Shown here: positions 53,943-62,344 of the stretch, piece after piece | Position numbering within the stretch: the stretch's first letter is position 1 | How the letters are laid out: each line of letters opens with the position of its first letter | Origin: Paludibacter sp. | GTDB lineage: Bacteria > Bacteroidota > Bacteroidia > Bacteroidales > Paludibacteraceae | Reading direction: 5' to 3' | NCBI GenBank assembly: GCA_024710005.1 | Contig: JANJVQ010000030.1 | Coordinates: 62,001 to 126,000 of the forward strand | DNA: 64,000 nucleotides | Made by a program: the position numbers and the translations under genes | Notes under the pieces: model-generated | Told to the model about the DNA's origin: nothing | The model's input: the letters and a program-made list of their open reading frames with translations, nothing else | Databases searched by the model: none

Positions 53943-54007
53943 TTTTATTAGGTAAAAAAGCCGAAATTTGTGGGGGATAAATGTGATGATGATTAGTAGA
54001 TGAAACG

Positions 54008-54526
54008 ATGAGTAAAGCAGAGATACGAAAAGACAAAGAAAGTGTTGAACAATGCCAGGCCTGGTATGTTGTATATACGGCTCCAAGGGCAGAGAAACAG
54101 GTACAGCAGCGGCTGACAGAACAGGGTGTTGAAGTCTTTTTGCCTATCCATCTTTTTCCCCGCAAATGGTCTGATCGGATTAAAATGGTAGAGATGCCTT
54201 TGTTCCCTTCTTATCTTTTTGTCATGACACGAAAGTCGGATTTGTATGAGTTGGTTCGTATCCCCGGTTTGGCTCGGATTGTATATTTTGAGGGAGAGCC
54301 GGCAGTAGTCCGACCGCAGGAAATAAGGGCTATCCGCCAGTTTTTGGAATGCGCCAGTGGCAAAGCCTGCCGCTTGGAACTGGATGACGAAGTGCGGGTT
54401 GCAATTGGCCCGATGAAAGATGCAGGAGGCAAAGTGATTAAAATCGGAAAGAAATATGTCGTGTTGCTACTCGACAAATTAGGGTTACAGGTACAGGTGG
54501 CATTAGATGCCGTGGTAAAGAAATAG
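54008..54526 (+). CDS. upxY: UpxY-type NusG-like transcription antiterminator
   Basis: A 172-aa NusG paralogue. The NGN domain begins AWYVVYTAPRAEKQVQQRL and contains GVEVFLPIHLFPRKW and PLFPSYLFVMT. A short KOW-like end follows (GGKVIKIGKKYVVLLLDKLG). UpxY proteins load onto RNA polymerase at capsule loci and prevent premature termination in long polysaccharide operons. Usually they are the first gene; here upxY sits about 6 kb into the locus, with a promoter-like element just upstream and a hairpin just downstream. Confidence 0.9.
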   Translation: MSKAEIRKDKESVEQCQAWYVVYTAPRAEKQVQQRLTEQGVEVFLPIHLFPRKWSDRIKMVEMPLFPSYLFVMTRKSDLYELVRIPGLARIVYFEGEPAVVRPQEIRAIRQFLECASGKACRLELDDEVRVAIGPMKDAGGKVIKIGKKYVVLLLDKLGLQVQVALDAVVKK

Positions 54527-54529
54527 AGG

Positions 54530-54549
54530 CTCTCCTTGTTTAAGGAGAG
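54530..54549 (+). terminator. Small hairpin after upxY
   Basis: CTCTCCTT and AAGGAGAG pair across a GTTT loop, 3 bases after the upxY stop. No long T tract follows, so it may be a weak terminator or attenuator that UpxY acts on. Confidence 0.45.
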
Positions 54550-54609
54550 TTGTTGTATATGAGAAGATTAGTTAGTCCAGGGTGGGGCTGACGGGGCTTT
54601 GCCGTGATA

Positions 54610-54663
54610 TAAAGAGCCAAGTGCGTGTTCGAAGGGGTTGCTTCGCTACGCTCGCAATGACGT
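54610..54663. repeat. REP-family copy with CCAAGTGC flank
   Basis: CCAAGTGCGTGTTCG, then GGGGTTGCTTCGCTACGCTC, then GCAATGACG, upstream of the sugar dehydrogenase gene. Confidence 0.85.
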
Positions 54664-54683
54664 AAAATTATTTAAACCAATTA

Positions 54684-54696
54684 GCCCCGAAGGGGC
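54684..54696. repeat. GCCCC-GAA-GGGGC hairpin next to a start codon
   Basis: A 5-bp GC stem with a 3-base loop, ending 15 bases before ATG 54712. It resembles the GC palindromes in the 10.1 kb element and could affect translation. Confidence 0.5.
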
Positions 54697-54711
54697 GTAA
54701 TATAATAACAG

Positions 54712-56022
54712 ATGAATCACAAATCCCAATTATTGTCTAAAATAGCTGCCAACCAGGAAGTTGTTGGCATCATTGGTCTCGGCTATGTCGGTTTACCACT
54801 TGCCGTGAATTTCGCAGAAGCCGGAATCAAAGTAATTGGATTCGATAAAAATCAGCAAAAAGTTGACAAAATCAATCATGGAGATAACTACATTAAAGAT
54901 ATTCGTGATGCGGTGTTGCGTAAGGTTGTTGAAGATATAACCCTTACAGCAACCACTGATTTTTCACGCATCAAAGCATGTGATGCGCTATTGATTTGTG
55001 TTCCGACACCCCTCGATCGTTTTCGTAAGCCGGATATGCATTATATTGCCAATGCCTGTATAGAAATAGGCCGACACATGAAACCAGGTAGTTTTGTGTG
55101 TCTTGAAAGTACTACTTATCCGACCACTACCGAAGATTTCATGCTGCCCATCATCGAAAAGGAGAGTGGTCTGAAAGCCGGTGTTGATTTCTGGATGGCA
55201 TATTCACCGGAAAGGGTTGACCCCGGAAACGCCAACTTCCACACCCGCAATACGCCCAAGGTAATTGGCGGACTTACACCCGAAGCATTGGAAATAGGGA
55301 TGCAAATTTATGCCAAAGCCATTGATACACTACACCCGGTTTCATCCCCGAGAGTAGCAGAAATGGTGAAAATACTGGAAAATACTTACCGATTGGTAAA
55401 TATAAGCTTAATCAATGAACTGGCATTGCTTGCCGGCAAGATGGACATCAACATCTGGGAAGTTATTGATGCTGCTAAAACCAAGCCCTTTGGCTTTCAG
55501 GCGTTTTATCCTGGTCCTGGTATCGGAGGACACTGCATTCCGCTTGATCCTTTTTACTTAGAGTACATTGCCAAACAGTATGATTTCGACCTGAGCATGA
55601 TTCATGCTGCTGGCCATATCAACATGCGTATGCCACATTACATGTACATTAAAATTGCCACGGCTCTCAATAGTCAGCAAAAAGCGGTTAATGGAAGTAA
55701 AATATTGTTTGTAGGAGTAGCGTATAAACCCGATATTGACGATGAGCGGGAATCACCAGCCCTGGAGATTATGGACATTACGAATCACAAAGGTGGTATA
55801 GTATCTTATCATGACCCATATATCCCCTCGGTTAGAACACATAAAGGATTTACTTTTCAGTCGGTTTCATTAACCAGAGAAGAATTAAACGAAGCCGATT
55901 GTGTTGTGCTGACCACTAATCACAAGGTGTTTGATTTGGAGTTAATTAAATCACATGCGAGGTTGATTGTGGATTTGAGGAATATGGTGGGGGAAAGAAA
56001 AAACAATGTTTATAAATTATAA
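54712..56022 (+). CDS. UDP-N-acetyl-sugar 6-dehydrogenase (WbpA/WecC-like)
   Basis: A 436-aa NAD-dependent nucleotide-sugar dehydrogenase making a uronic acid (probably UDP-GlcNAcA or a related HexNAcA). It has the Rossmann motif VVGIIGLGYVGLPLAVNFAE, LICVPTPLD, LESTTYPTTTED, YSPERVDPGN, NTYRLVNISLINELA, the catalytic-Cys block PGPGIGGHCIPLDPFYLEY, and a C-terminal UDP-binding domain (GVAYKPDIDDERESPALEI). Substrate is inferred from family resemblance. Confidence 0.9.
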   Translation: MNHKSQLLSKIAANQEVVGIIGLGYVGLPLAVNFAEAGIKVIGFDKNQQKVDKINHGDNYIKDIRDAVLRKVVEDITLTATTDFSRIKACDALLICVPTPLDRFRKPDMHYIANACIEIGRHMKPGSFVCLESTTYPTTTEDFMLPIIEKESGLKAGVDFWMAYSPERVDPGNANFHTRNTPKVIGGLTPEALEIGMQIYAKAIDTLHPVSSPRVAEMVKILENTYRLVNISLINELALLAGKMDINIWEVIDAAKTKPFGFQAFYPGPGIGGHCIPLDPFYLEYIAKQYDFDLSMIHAAGHINMRMPHYMYIKIATALNSQQKAVNGSKILFVGVAYKPDIDDERESPALEIMDITNHKGGIVSYHDPYIPSVRTHKGFTFQSVSLTREELNEADCVVLTTNHKVFDLELIKSHARLIVDLRNMVGERKNNVYKL

Positions 56023-56112
56023 AAAACTTATTGCAATATAAACTACGACAAATGTATCTGAACAATTCAAAGAAAAATATATAGTTAAAATAACTTGTTT
56101 ATTAATCATACC

Positions 56113-57390
56113 ATGAAAGCAAATTATTGTTTTTTGAGTCTTTCGTATGTTATTCTGAGTTTATTTTTTGTTCAGAAACTGACCTGTCAGGAGAGTCTGG
56201 ATCAGGTTTATACTCTTGATGATAATGATAGCATTAGAATATGCAAATGGAAGAATGATGCAAAAACTTGTATAATCTTTAGTTTTGACGATAACAATAA
56301 AACATCAAATAGAATATCAAAAATATTTGATTCCTTTAATTACAAGGCAACTTTCTTTATTTATCCAAAAACAATGCTAGTTGATAGTGTCAAGGATATT
56401 ATTTCGCGTGGACATGAAATTGGAAATCATACATATTCCCATCAGTATTTTCATTTAATAGAAGATTCAGAAATTGAAAAAGAGATTATTGAAGGAAAAA
56501 ATAAAATTGAATCAACATATAAAATTAAATGTCTAAGTTTTGCTGAACCAGGAAAAAAGATTACTGAGTTTAGTAAAAGGATTGTTTTGCAAAATCATTT
56601 ATTTGCCAGGAATTATTCAGAATATCCTAATGTTAATCGATTTTTTTTCCCAAGCACTCCAGAAAAGATGTTAACTGTTGTGTCTTCATATAGGGAAGCA
56701 ATAAAAGCAGGAGATATTCTAAATGTTGTTTCACATGGAATTGATGGGGACGGATATATGCCAATTACTACTCAAACATTAATTGAAGTTCTTGACACAG
56801 TTAGAACTTATGAAAAAGCTGGATTGGTATGGGTTACAACAATAAAAGAAGGGATATGTTATGAAAATATTTACAGAGAAATATTGCTCGATAAAACTAT
56901 TGAAGATAATATTATCCGTCTTGAAATAAAAAACTTTAATGCAACGAAATACAAAGATATGGATTCTGTTATGTTGAGTATCAACATTCCTCAGATAATC
57001 TGTAATAAAGTTATTTCTCGTAACTGGAGAATTACGACATCCGAAATAGATAAGGGAACAATCCTCAATCTGGATTTAAAAAAAGATACCAGCATTGTTT
57101 TAATAATGGATGATAAACAACAGTGGTTAATTGAAAAGCCCAATAGTATTACACAATCAAAAAAGAGACCCGATATATCAATCCATCCAAATCCTTTCGA
57201 CAATATAATATCAGTTAACGGAGTTGAATCAGGTTCGCAAATTTCAATATATGATTTAAATGGTGTAAATCAGGGTGTGTATTATGAAAACACGATTGAT
57301 GCCACGAAACTGGATAAAGGACTGTATGTTTTCAGACTATTTAATTCTTCCGACTCGACAGTTCATAACTTTAAGATGTTAAAAAAATAA
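56113..57390 (+). CDS. NodB-like polysaccharide deacetylase with T9SS sorting domain
   Basis: The 425-aa protein has a signal peptide (start 56113, MKANYCFLSLSYVILSLFF, cleavage near LTCQ). The NodB domain at residues about 45-250 shows IIFSFDDNNKT (FDD metal Asp) and HEIGNHTYSH (HxxxH), but the later family motifs are weak: FAEPGKK replaces RxPYG. The C-terminus is a Por sorting domain (ISIHPNPFDNIISVNG ... LDKGLYVFRL ... FKMLKK). Likely exported to the surface to trim N- or O-acyl groups from the polymer. AT-rich codon use. Confidence 0.8.
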   Translation: MKANYCFLSLSYVILSLFFVQKLTCQESLDQVYTLDDNDSIRICKWKNDAKTCIIFSFDDNNKTSNRISKIFDSFNYKATFFIYPKTMLVDSVKDIISRGHEIGNHTYSHQYFHLIEDSEIEKEIIEGKNKIESTYKIKCLSFAEPGKKITEFSKRIVLQNHLFARNYSEYPNVNRFFFPSTPEKMLTVVSSYREAIKAGDILNVVSHGIDGDGYMPITTQTLIEVLDTVRTYEKAGLVWVTTIKEGICYENIYREILLDKTIEDNIIRLEIKNFNATKYKDMDSVMLSINIPQIICNKVISRNWRITTSEIDKGTILNLDLKKDTSIVLIMDDKQQWLIEKPNSITQSKKRPDISIHPNPFDNIISVNGVESGSQISIYDLNGVNQGVYYENTIDATKLDKGLYVFRLFNSSDSTVHNFKMLKK

Positions 57391-57461
57391 ACTATTAATG
57401 TTAATTGTTTAATAATAAACTACAGGTTTGCAAAGACTTAATTTAATTAAATACTTTATAT

Positions 57462-57887
57462 ATGAAAATTAATATAAATGATGCGAGAATAATTAATCTC
57501 CCTAAATTTCCTGATAGGAGAGGAAATTTGTCTTTTATCGAAGAAAATAAGCACATTCCATTTAAAATAAAAAGAACGTACTGGATATATGATGTTCCTG
57601 GTGGGGTAACAAGAGGGGGGCATGCATATAAAGAAAATATGGAATTTATTGTTGCTTTATCTGGGAGTTTTGATGTATTACTTGATGACGGGAATGTAAA
57701 AAAGATATTTTCCCTAAACAGATCCCATTATGGACTTTATGTCCCCAAGGGGATGTGGAGACAAATGGAGAATTTTTCGACAAATTCATTAGCTCTTGTT
57801 CTGGCATCAACTGAATATAATGTTGATGACTATATTTTTGATTATAACTTATTTACAAATTACATCAATGAAAACATCAGTCTATAA
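57462..57887 (+). CDS. FdtA/WxcM-like sugar 3,4-ketoisomerase, HAY variant
   Basis: A 141-aa cupin of the FdtA/QdtA type, which moves the keto group of dTDP-4-keto-6-deoxyglucose from C4 to C3. The motif YWIYDVPGGVTRGGHAYKE keeps the Tyr, Arg and first His but has Tyr where family enzymes have the second His of HAHK. Activity may therefore be reduced or altered. The next gene is a paralogue with the intact motif and starts 20 bases inside this one, so the two are co-translated and may form a heterodimer. Confidence 0.82.
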   Translation: MKININDARIINLPKFPDRRGNLSFIEENKHIPFKIKRTYWIYDVPGGVTRGGHAYKENMEFIVALSGSFDVLLDDGNVKKIFSLNRSHYGLYVPKGMWRQMENFSTNSLALVLASTEYNVDDYIFDYNLFTNYINENISL

Positions 57888-58287
57888 TTGTTCTGTTATC
57901 GAGATAGATAAACATCATCACGAAAAAGGTAATATAAGTGTCATAGAAAATAACAATACTGTACCTTTTGAAGTAAAAAGAATTTATTATTTATATGATG
58001 TCCCAGGTGGAGAATCAAGAGGAGGGCATGCACACAAAGAGCTACGTCAATTAGTAGTAGCTGCAAGTGGAAGTTTTGATGTTACACTTGATGATGGTGA
58101 GGTGAAAAGAACATTTTCATTAAATCGTCCATATCAGGGGCTATTAGTTGTACCTGGAATTTGGAGGGAACTAACCAATTTTTCATCCGGTTCTGTTTGT
58201 CTTGTGTTGGCATCAATGGAATATGAAGAATCTGATTATATAAGAGAATATGAGGAATTTATTGACTATAAAAAACAACAAAAATGA
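57868..58287 (+). CDS. fdtA: FdtA-type dTDP-4-keto-6-deoxyglucose 3,4-ketoisomerase
   Basis: A 139-aa cupin. The catalytic motif is intact (YYLYDVPGGESRGGHAHKE), followed by SGSFDVTLDDGEVKRTFSLN and PGIWRELTNFSSGSVCLVLAS. Start is ATG 57868 (MKTSVYNCSVIEID), matching the paralogue's N-terminus; the frame from 57796 lies inside the previous gene. Its product is the 3-keto sugar used by an FdtB-type aminotransferase, which is encoded at 61.2 kb. The stop overlaps the next start (58284). Confidence 0.85.
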   Translation: MKTSVYNCSVIEIDKHHHEKGNISVIENNNTVPFEVKRIYYLYDVPGGESRGGHAHKELRQLVVAASGSFDVTLDDGEVKRTFSLNRPYQGLLVVPGIWRELTNFSSGSVCLVLASMEYEESDYIREYEEFIDYKKQQK

Positions 58288-58847
58288 ACTTTAAATCAAA
58301 CACAATTAATTTCCGGTTTGTTGAAGAAACAGATGCTGCATTTATCAATTCATTAAGGGTTGATGAGAAATATAATCAATATTTGTCACATGTAGATGAT
58401 GATGTTTCCAAACAATTAGCTTGGATAAAAAAATACAAGCAAAGAGAACAAAACGGAGATGAATATTATTTTATTATTGAACGAAACGACAATCAAAAAC
58501 CAATTGGAACAGTAAGAATTTATGATTTTATCCCTAAAGAGAATTCATTTTGCTGGGGGAGTTGGATATTAAATGAAGATAAAACAAAATATGCAGCCTT
58601 GGAATGTGCAATTTTAATATATGATTTTGCTTTTACAGAGCTTGGCTATAACCGTTGTCATATGGATATACGGAAAGGAAATACAAAGGTTGTTGATTTT
58701 CATAAGAAATTCGGAGTTAGGATTGTAGCAGAATCAGAAATTGATTATTTTGGATATTATTACAAAGATGATTATCTTAAAATCCGTGACGAAATTGTTG
58801 ATGTAATTACCAAAAAGTATAAATTGTTAAATGAATCTATTTCTTAA
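58284..58847 (+). CDS. GNAT-family acetyltransferase (RimJ/RimL-like)
   Basis: A 187-aa N-acetyltransferase-fold protein. Visible are INFRFVEETDAAFINSLR, YFIIERNDNQKPIGTVRIYD, WGSWILNEDKTKYAALECAI and the acetyl-CoA region KGNTKVVDFHKKFGVRIV. It overlaps fdtA by 4 bases. In sugar clusters such enzymes acylate amino sugars; here it is one of two candidate acyltransferases for the 3-amino group. Confidence 0.83.
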   Translation: MNFKSNTINFRFVEETDAAFINSLRVDEKYNQYLSHVDDDVSKQLAWIKKYKQREQNGDEYYFIIERNDNQKPIGTVRIYDFIPKENSFCWGSWILNEDKTKYAALECAILIYDFAFTELGYNRCHMDIRKGNTKVVDFHKKFGVRIVAESEIDYFGYYYKDDYLKIRDEIVDVITKKYKLLNESIS

Positions 58848-58859
58848 TAATAAACAGTT

Positions 58860-59855
58860 ATGAAACAGTTAGTCAGAAATGTTAAGATAATAGGAACGGG
58901 GTCCTATGTTCCGGAGAAAATTTACACCAATGAATATCTTGAAACGATTATTCCTACAAATGCACAATGGGTGTATGAAAATGTTGGAATAAAAGAACGC
59001 CATATTGCTGCTGAAAATGAAACAACGAGTGATTTAGCTGCTGCTGCCGGTATAAATGCTGTTAAAAGTGCAGGTTTGACAGTTAATGATATTGATTTGA
59101 TTATAGTTGCAACAGCAACTCCAGACAGAAAAGCACCTTCAACGGCAGCAATAGTGCAACATAAAATAAAGGCTTATAATGCTGCAGCTTTCGATATCAG
59201 TGCTGTTTGTAGTGGATTCCTTTTTGGAGCATCTGTGGCATCACAATACATTGCAAGTGGTGTGTATAACAATATCTTGGTTATTGGCGCTGATGTTTTT
59301 TCAAAAATAACTGACTGGAGTAGAAGAGATGCTGTGTTTTTTGGAGATGGAGCCGGAGCGGCAGTACTTAGTAGTGCAAATTTAACTGAAGGGTTTTTAG
59401 CATACCGTCTTTATACTGAAACCCGTGATCGCATGTTTGGTTTTACCATCCCGGGAGGGGGAACAGAAAATCCAATATCAGAAAAAGTGCTTGCGGATGG
59501 TTTACAGTATTTTCAAATGGATGGACATGCAGTCTTTGAATCTGCAACAAAAGTTCTTCCCAAAGCAATAAATCAGGTGCTTGATGATACAGGTTTAACA
59601 ATTGACGATATAGATTTAATGATTCCACATCAACCAAGTATAAGGATTCTTAAGAAAACAGCAGAAATAATTGGGCTTCCATTTGAAAAAGTCATGCATA
59701 ATATGGAGCATTATGCGAACACATCAGGAGCAACAATTCCAATACTACTAGATGAACTAAATAAAGCAGGGAAATTAAAACAGGGTGATATCATCCTTTT
59801 TGCAGCAGTGGGAAGTGGTTGGACGTATGGAGCTTCAATAATAAAATGGGTTTAA
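58860..59855 (+). CDS. Beta-ketoacyl-ACP synthase III-like enzyme (KAS III)
   Basis: A 331-aa thiolase-fold enzyme of the FabH class. The catalytic triad is visible: Cys in DISAVCSGFLFG, His in MIPHQPSIRI and Asn in HYANTSGATIP. Also present are VENVGIKERHIA and FGDGAGAAVLS. All residues needed for condensation are intact. It lies between sugar-modifying genes, one base ahead of an SDR gene, so it probably builds a special short acyl chain for the sugar, not bulk fatty acid. Housekeeping FabH cannot be excluded on sequence alone. Confidence 0.87.
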   Translation: MKQLVRNVKIIGTGSYVPEKIYTNEYLETIIPTNAQWVYENVGIKERHIAAENETTSDLAAAAGINAVKSAGLTVNDIDLIIVATATPDRKAPSTAAIVQHKIKAYNAAAFDISAVCSGFLFGASVASQYIASGVYNNILVIGADVFSKITDWSRRDAVFFGDGAGAAVLSSANLTEGFLAYRLYTETRDRMFGFTIPGGGTENPISEKVLADGLQYFQMDGHAVFESATKVLPKAINQVLDDTGLTIDDIDLMIPHQPSIRILKKTAEIIGLPFEKVMHNMEHYANTSGATIPILLDELNKAGKLKQGDIILFAAVGSGWTYGASIIKWV

Positions 59856-59856
59856 T

Positions 59857-60546
59857 ATGATTATTATAACAGGTGCATCTAAAAATATTGGCAGATACCT
59901 CTTCACAAGATTCAAAGAAAAAGGTGAGCAGGTTATCGGCACATATAACACATCAACTCATGGACTTGATGAAGATTTGGAATTTTATTATAAGGTTGAT
60001 GTTTCTGATTACAAGTCCGTTAAGTTTTGGATTGAATCTATTCAACATAAATTGGATAATATTATCCTGATTAATTGTGCTGCAATTTCTTATAATGCAT
60101 ATGCACACAAAGCGGATGTCGAAAAGTGGCAGGAAGTAATTAATACCAATCTTTTGGGTACATTTTACGTCATACATGAATTGTTACCATACATGCGCTT
60201 ACAAAACTATGGCAGAATAATTAATATGGCATCAGTTGTAGCTCAACTTCCTACTCCGGGAGTTAGTGCGTATGCAGCGTCTAAATCCGCATTGTGGGGG
60301 CTCTCAAAATCATTAGCTATTGAAAATGGATTGAAAGGAATTACTGTAAATTCAATAAATCTGGGATATGTTAATTTAGGAATGGGGATAAATGAAGTTC
60401 CTCTGGTATATCAAGAAAAGATGAAAGCCATGATTCCATCAGGAAGATTCTGTAATCCTGAAGAAATTTTTTCTTCAGTGAAGTTTTTTATTGAAAATAC
60501 CTACGCGAATGGAGATGTAATCAATCTAAACGGAGGTATGATTTAA
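59857..60546 (+). CDS. SDR-family reductase (FabG-like)
   Basis: A 229-aa classical short-chain dehydrogenase/reductase: MIIITGASKNIGRYLFTRF (TGxxxxIG), NCAAISYNA (NAG-like), IINMASVVAQLP (Ser), AYAASKSALWGLSKSLA (YxxxK), NSINLGYVN. The active site is complete. Gap to the KAS III gene is one base. Together they could reduce a 3-ketoacyl thioester to 3-hydroxyacyl. An alternative is sugar reduction. Confidence 0.87.
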   Translation: MIIITGASKNIGRYLFTRFKEKGEQVIGTYNTSTHGLDEDLEFYYKVDVSDYKSVKFWIESIQHKLDNIILINCAAISYNAYAHKADVEKWQEVINTNLLGTFYVIHELLPYMRLQNYGRIINMASVVAQLPTPGVSAYAASKSALWGLSKSLAIENGLKGITVNSINLGYVNLGMGINEVPLVYQEKMKAMIPSGRFCNPEEIFSSVKFFIENTYANGDVINLNGGMI

Positions 60547-60565
60547 TACATTTAAATAAGATAAA

Positions 60566-61225
60566 ATGAGTAAGAAAATACTTATAATTGGCGGTGAAGG
60601 CCATGGGTCAGTTATTGCCGCATGTATTACAGATAACAGAAACCGGTTTAATGATTTAGAATGGGAAGTTGTTGGTTTTATTAATGATTTTGTAACGTCA
60701 GTCGGGTCTTATCCTGTATTTGGCAAAACAGCAGAGATCAACCGATTTGTAGCGGAAGGTTATTATTTTATTTATGCTATACATCTGATTTCAAGAAATA
60801 ATCTTACTTTCGAAACATTTAACAGAATTAGTATCCCAACAGAGCGTTTGGCTACAATTGTCCATCATTCGGCATTCGTTGCTGAAGATGTAGAGTTATC
60901 TCCCGGAGTAGTTGTTATGCCTAATGTTTATATTGCATCCAGATCCCGTTTTGGTGTTGGGACTTTAATAAAAGCGAATGTTTGTATTGGACATGATGTT
61001 GTTACAGGTCCGTTATGTCATCTTGCAATGGGTTCAATTATTAATTCATACTGTAAAATCGGAACATGCTCAGATGTTGCAATTGGAGCGACCGTGTTAG
61101 CCAATATCAATATTGGTAATTTTGCAATGGCGGGTGCAGCCAGTCTGATTACCCATGATATACCGGACAACGAGATTCATGTAGGTGCACCTGCAATTTT
61201 CCATAAAAATATGAGTAATGAATAA
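60566..61225 (+). CDS. NeuD/PglD-like sugar O/N-acyltransferase
   Basis: A 219-aa protein with an N-terminal Rossmann-like domain (KKILIIGGEGHGSVIAACI) and a C-terminal left-handed beta-helix (ATIVHHSAFVAEDVELSPGV ... ANVCIGHDVV ... GATVLANINIGNFAMAGAAS). PglD and related enzymes acylate amino groups of UDP- or dTDP-amino sugars. It precedes the aminotransferase gene by 13 bases, so it is the best candidate for acylating that enzyme's product. Confidence 0.87.
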   Translation: MSKKILIIGGEGHGSVIAACITDNRNRFNDLEWEVVGFINDFVTSVGSYPVFGKTAEINRFVAEGYYFIYAIHLISRNNLTFETFNRISIPTERLATIVHHSAFVAEDVELSPGVVVMPNVYIASRSRFGVGTLIKANVCIGHDVVTGPLCHLAMGSIINSYCKIGTCSDVAIGATVLANINIGNFAMAGAASLITHDIPDNEIHVGAPAIFHKNMSNE

Positions 61226-61238
61226 ATAAAACTATTTT

Positions 61239-62339
61239 ATGATAAAATTTTTAGACTTACAAAAGATAACACAGCAACATGCAAGTGAGATACACGAAGC
61301 GGTAAAACGGGTTATTGACTCAGGCTGGTACCTGCAAGGGAAAGAAAACCGTGTTTTTGAACAGAACTACGCTGAATATATAGGTACACGTCACTGTATT
61401 GGAGTGGCTAACGGACTTGATGCTTTGCGTCTTATTTTGCAAGCCTATATTGAGTTGGGGATTATGGAGGAGGGTGATGAAATTATTGTACCCGCCAATA
61501 CATTTATTGCTTCAGTTCTTGCTATTACCGATAACAAATTAGTTCCTGTACTTGTTGAACCTAATCTTGAAGATTACCAGATTGACGAGAAACAAATCGA
61601 ATCTCACATTACTGATAAAACAAAGGGTATCATGATCGTACATTTGTACGGGCAATGTTCTTTCTCCCACAAAATAGAAGAATTATGTGTAAAATATAAT
61701 TTGAAGCTTATTGAAGATAATGCTCAAGCACATGGATGCAAGTTTAATGGAAGAAAAACCGGTTCCCTTGGTGATTCAGCTGGACACAGTTTTTATCCCG
61801 GTAAAAACCTGGGAGCCTTTGGTGATGGCGGGGCTGTTACAACAAATAATGACCAATTAGCAGATGCCGTTCGGTCAATTGCTAATTATGGATCAGGTGA
61901 AAAGTATGTGTTTGATTATCAAGGTCTCAACAGTAGGCTTGATGAGATTCAAGCTGCAATATTAGACGTAAAACTTAAATATCTTGATCAGGATACCCAA
62001 AGAAGAAAAGAGGTAGCACGCTATTACATTGACAATATTAAACATCCAGAGGTTGTTCTACCAATAATAACCGATCCGGACGCTCATGTATTTCATCTAT
62101 TCCCAATTCGTTGTGAACGAAGAGATATGCTTCAAAGTTATCTTGCTGAGAATGGAATTCAAACATTAATCCACTATCCGATACCACCCCACAAACAAGC
62201 TTGTTATAAATATCTGAATAGCCTAAGCTATCCTATAACTGAGAAAATTCATCGCGAAGAGCTTAGTCTCCCAATTAGCCCTGTTATTTCTAATGATGAA
62301 ATAAAAACGGTAGTAGAGATTATTAATAGTTTTCGTTAA
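61239..62339 (+). CDS. fdtB: DegT/DnrJ/EryC1-family sugar aminotransferase (FdtB-like)
   Basis: A 366-aa PLP aminotransferase of nucleotide sugars. Motifs are [44 protein letters not shown] and the PLP-lysine region [18 protein letters not shown], then [12 protein letters not shown]. FdtB/QdtB aminates C3 of dTDP-3-keto-6-deoxyhexose. With FdtA in the same cluster, the product is likely dTDP-Fuc3N or dTDP-Qui3N. rmlA and rmlB are not in the window. Confidence 0.88.
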   Translation: MIKFLDLQKITQQHASEIHEAVKRVIDSGWYLQGKENRVFEQNYAEYIGTRHCIGVANGLDALRLILQAYIELGIMEEGDEIIVPANTFIASVLAITDNKLVPVLVEPNLEDYQIDEKQIESHITDKTKGIMIVHLYGQCSFSHKIEELCVKYNLKLIEDNAQAHGCKFNGRKTGSLGDSAGHSFYPGKNLGAFGDGGAVTTNNDQLADAVRSIANYGSGEKYVFDYQGLNSRLDEIQAAILDVKLKYLDQDTQRRKEVARYYIDNIKHPEVVLPIITDPDAHVFHLFPIRCERRDMLQSYLAENGIQTLIHYPIPPHKQACYKYLNSLSYPITEKIHREELSLPISPVISNDEIKTVVEIINSFR

Positions 62340-62344
62340 TTGAA

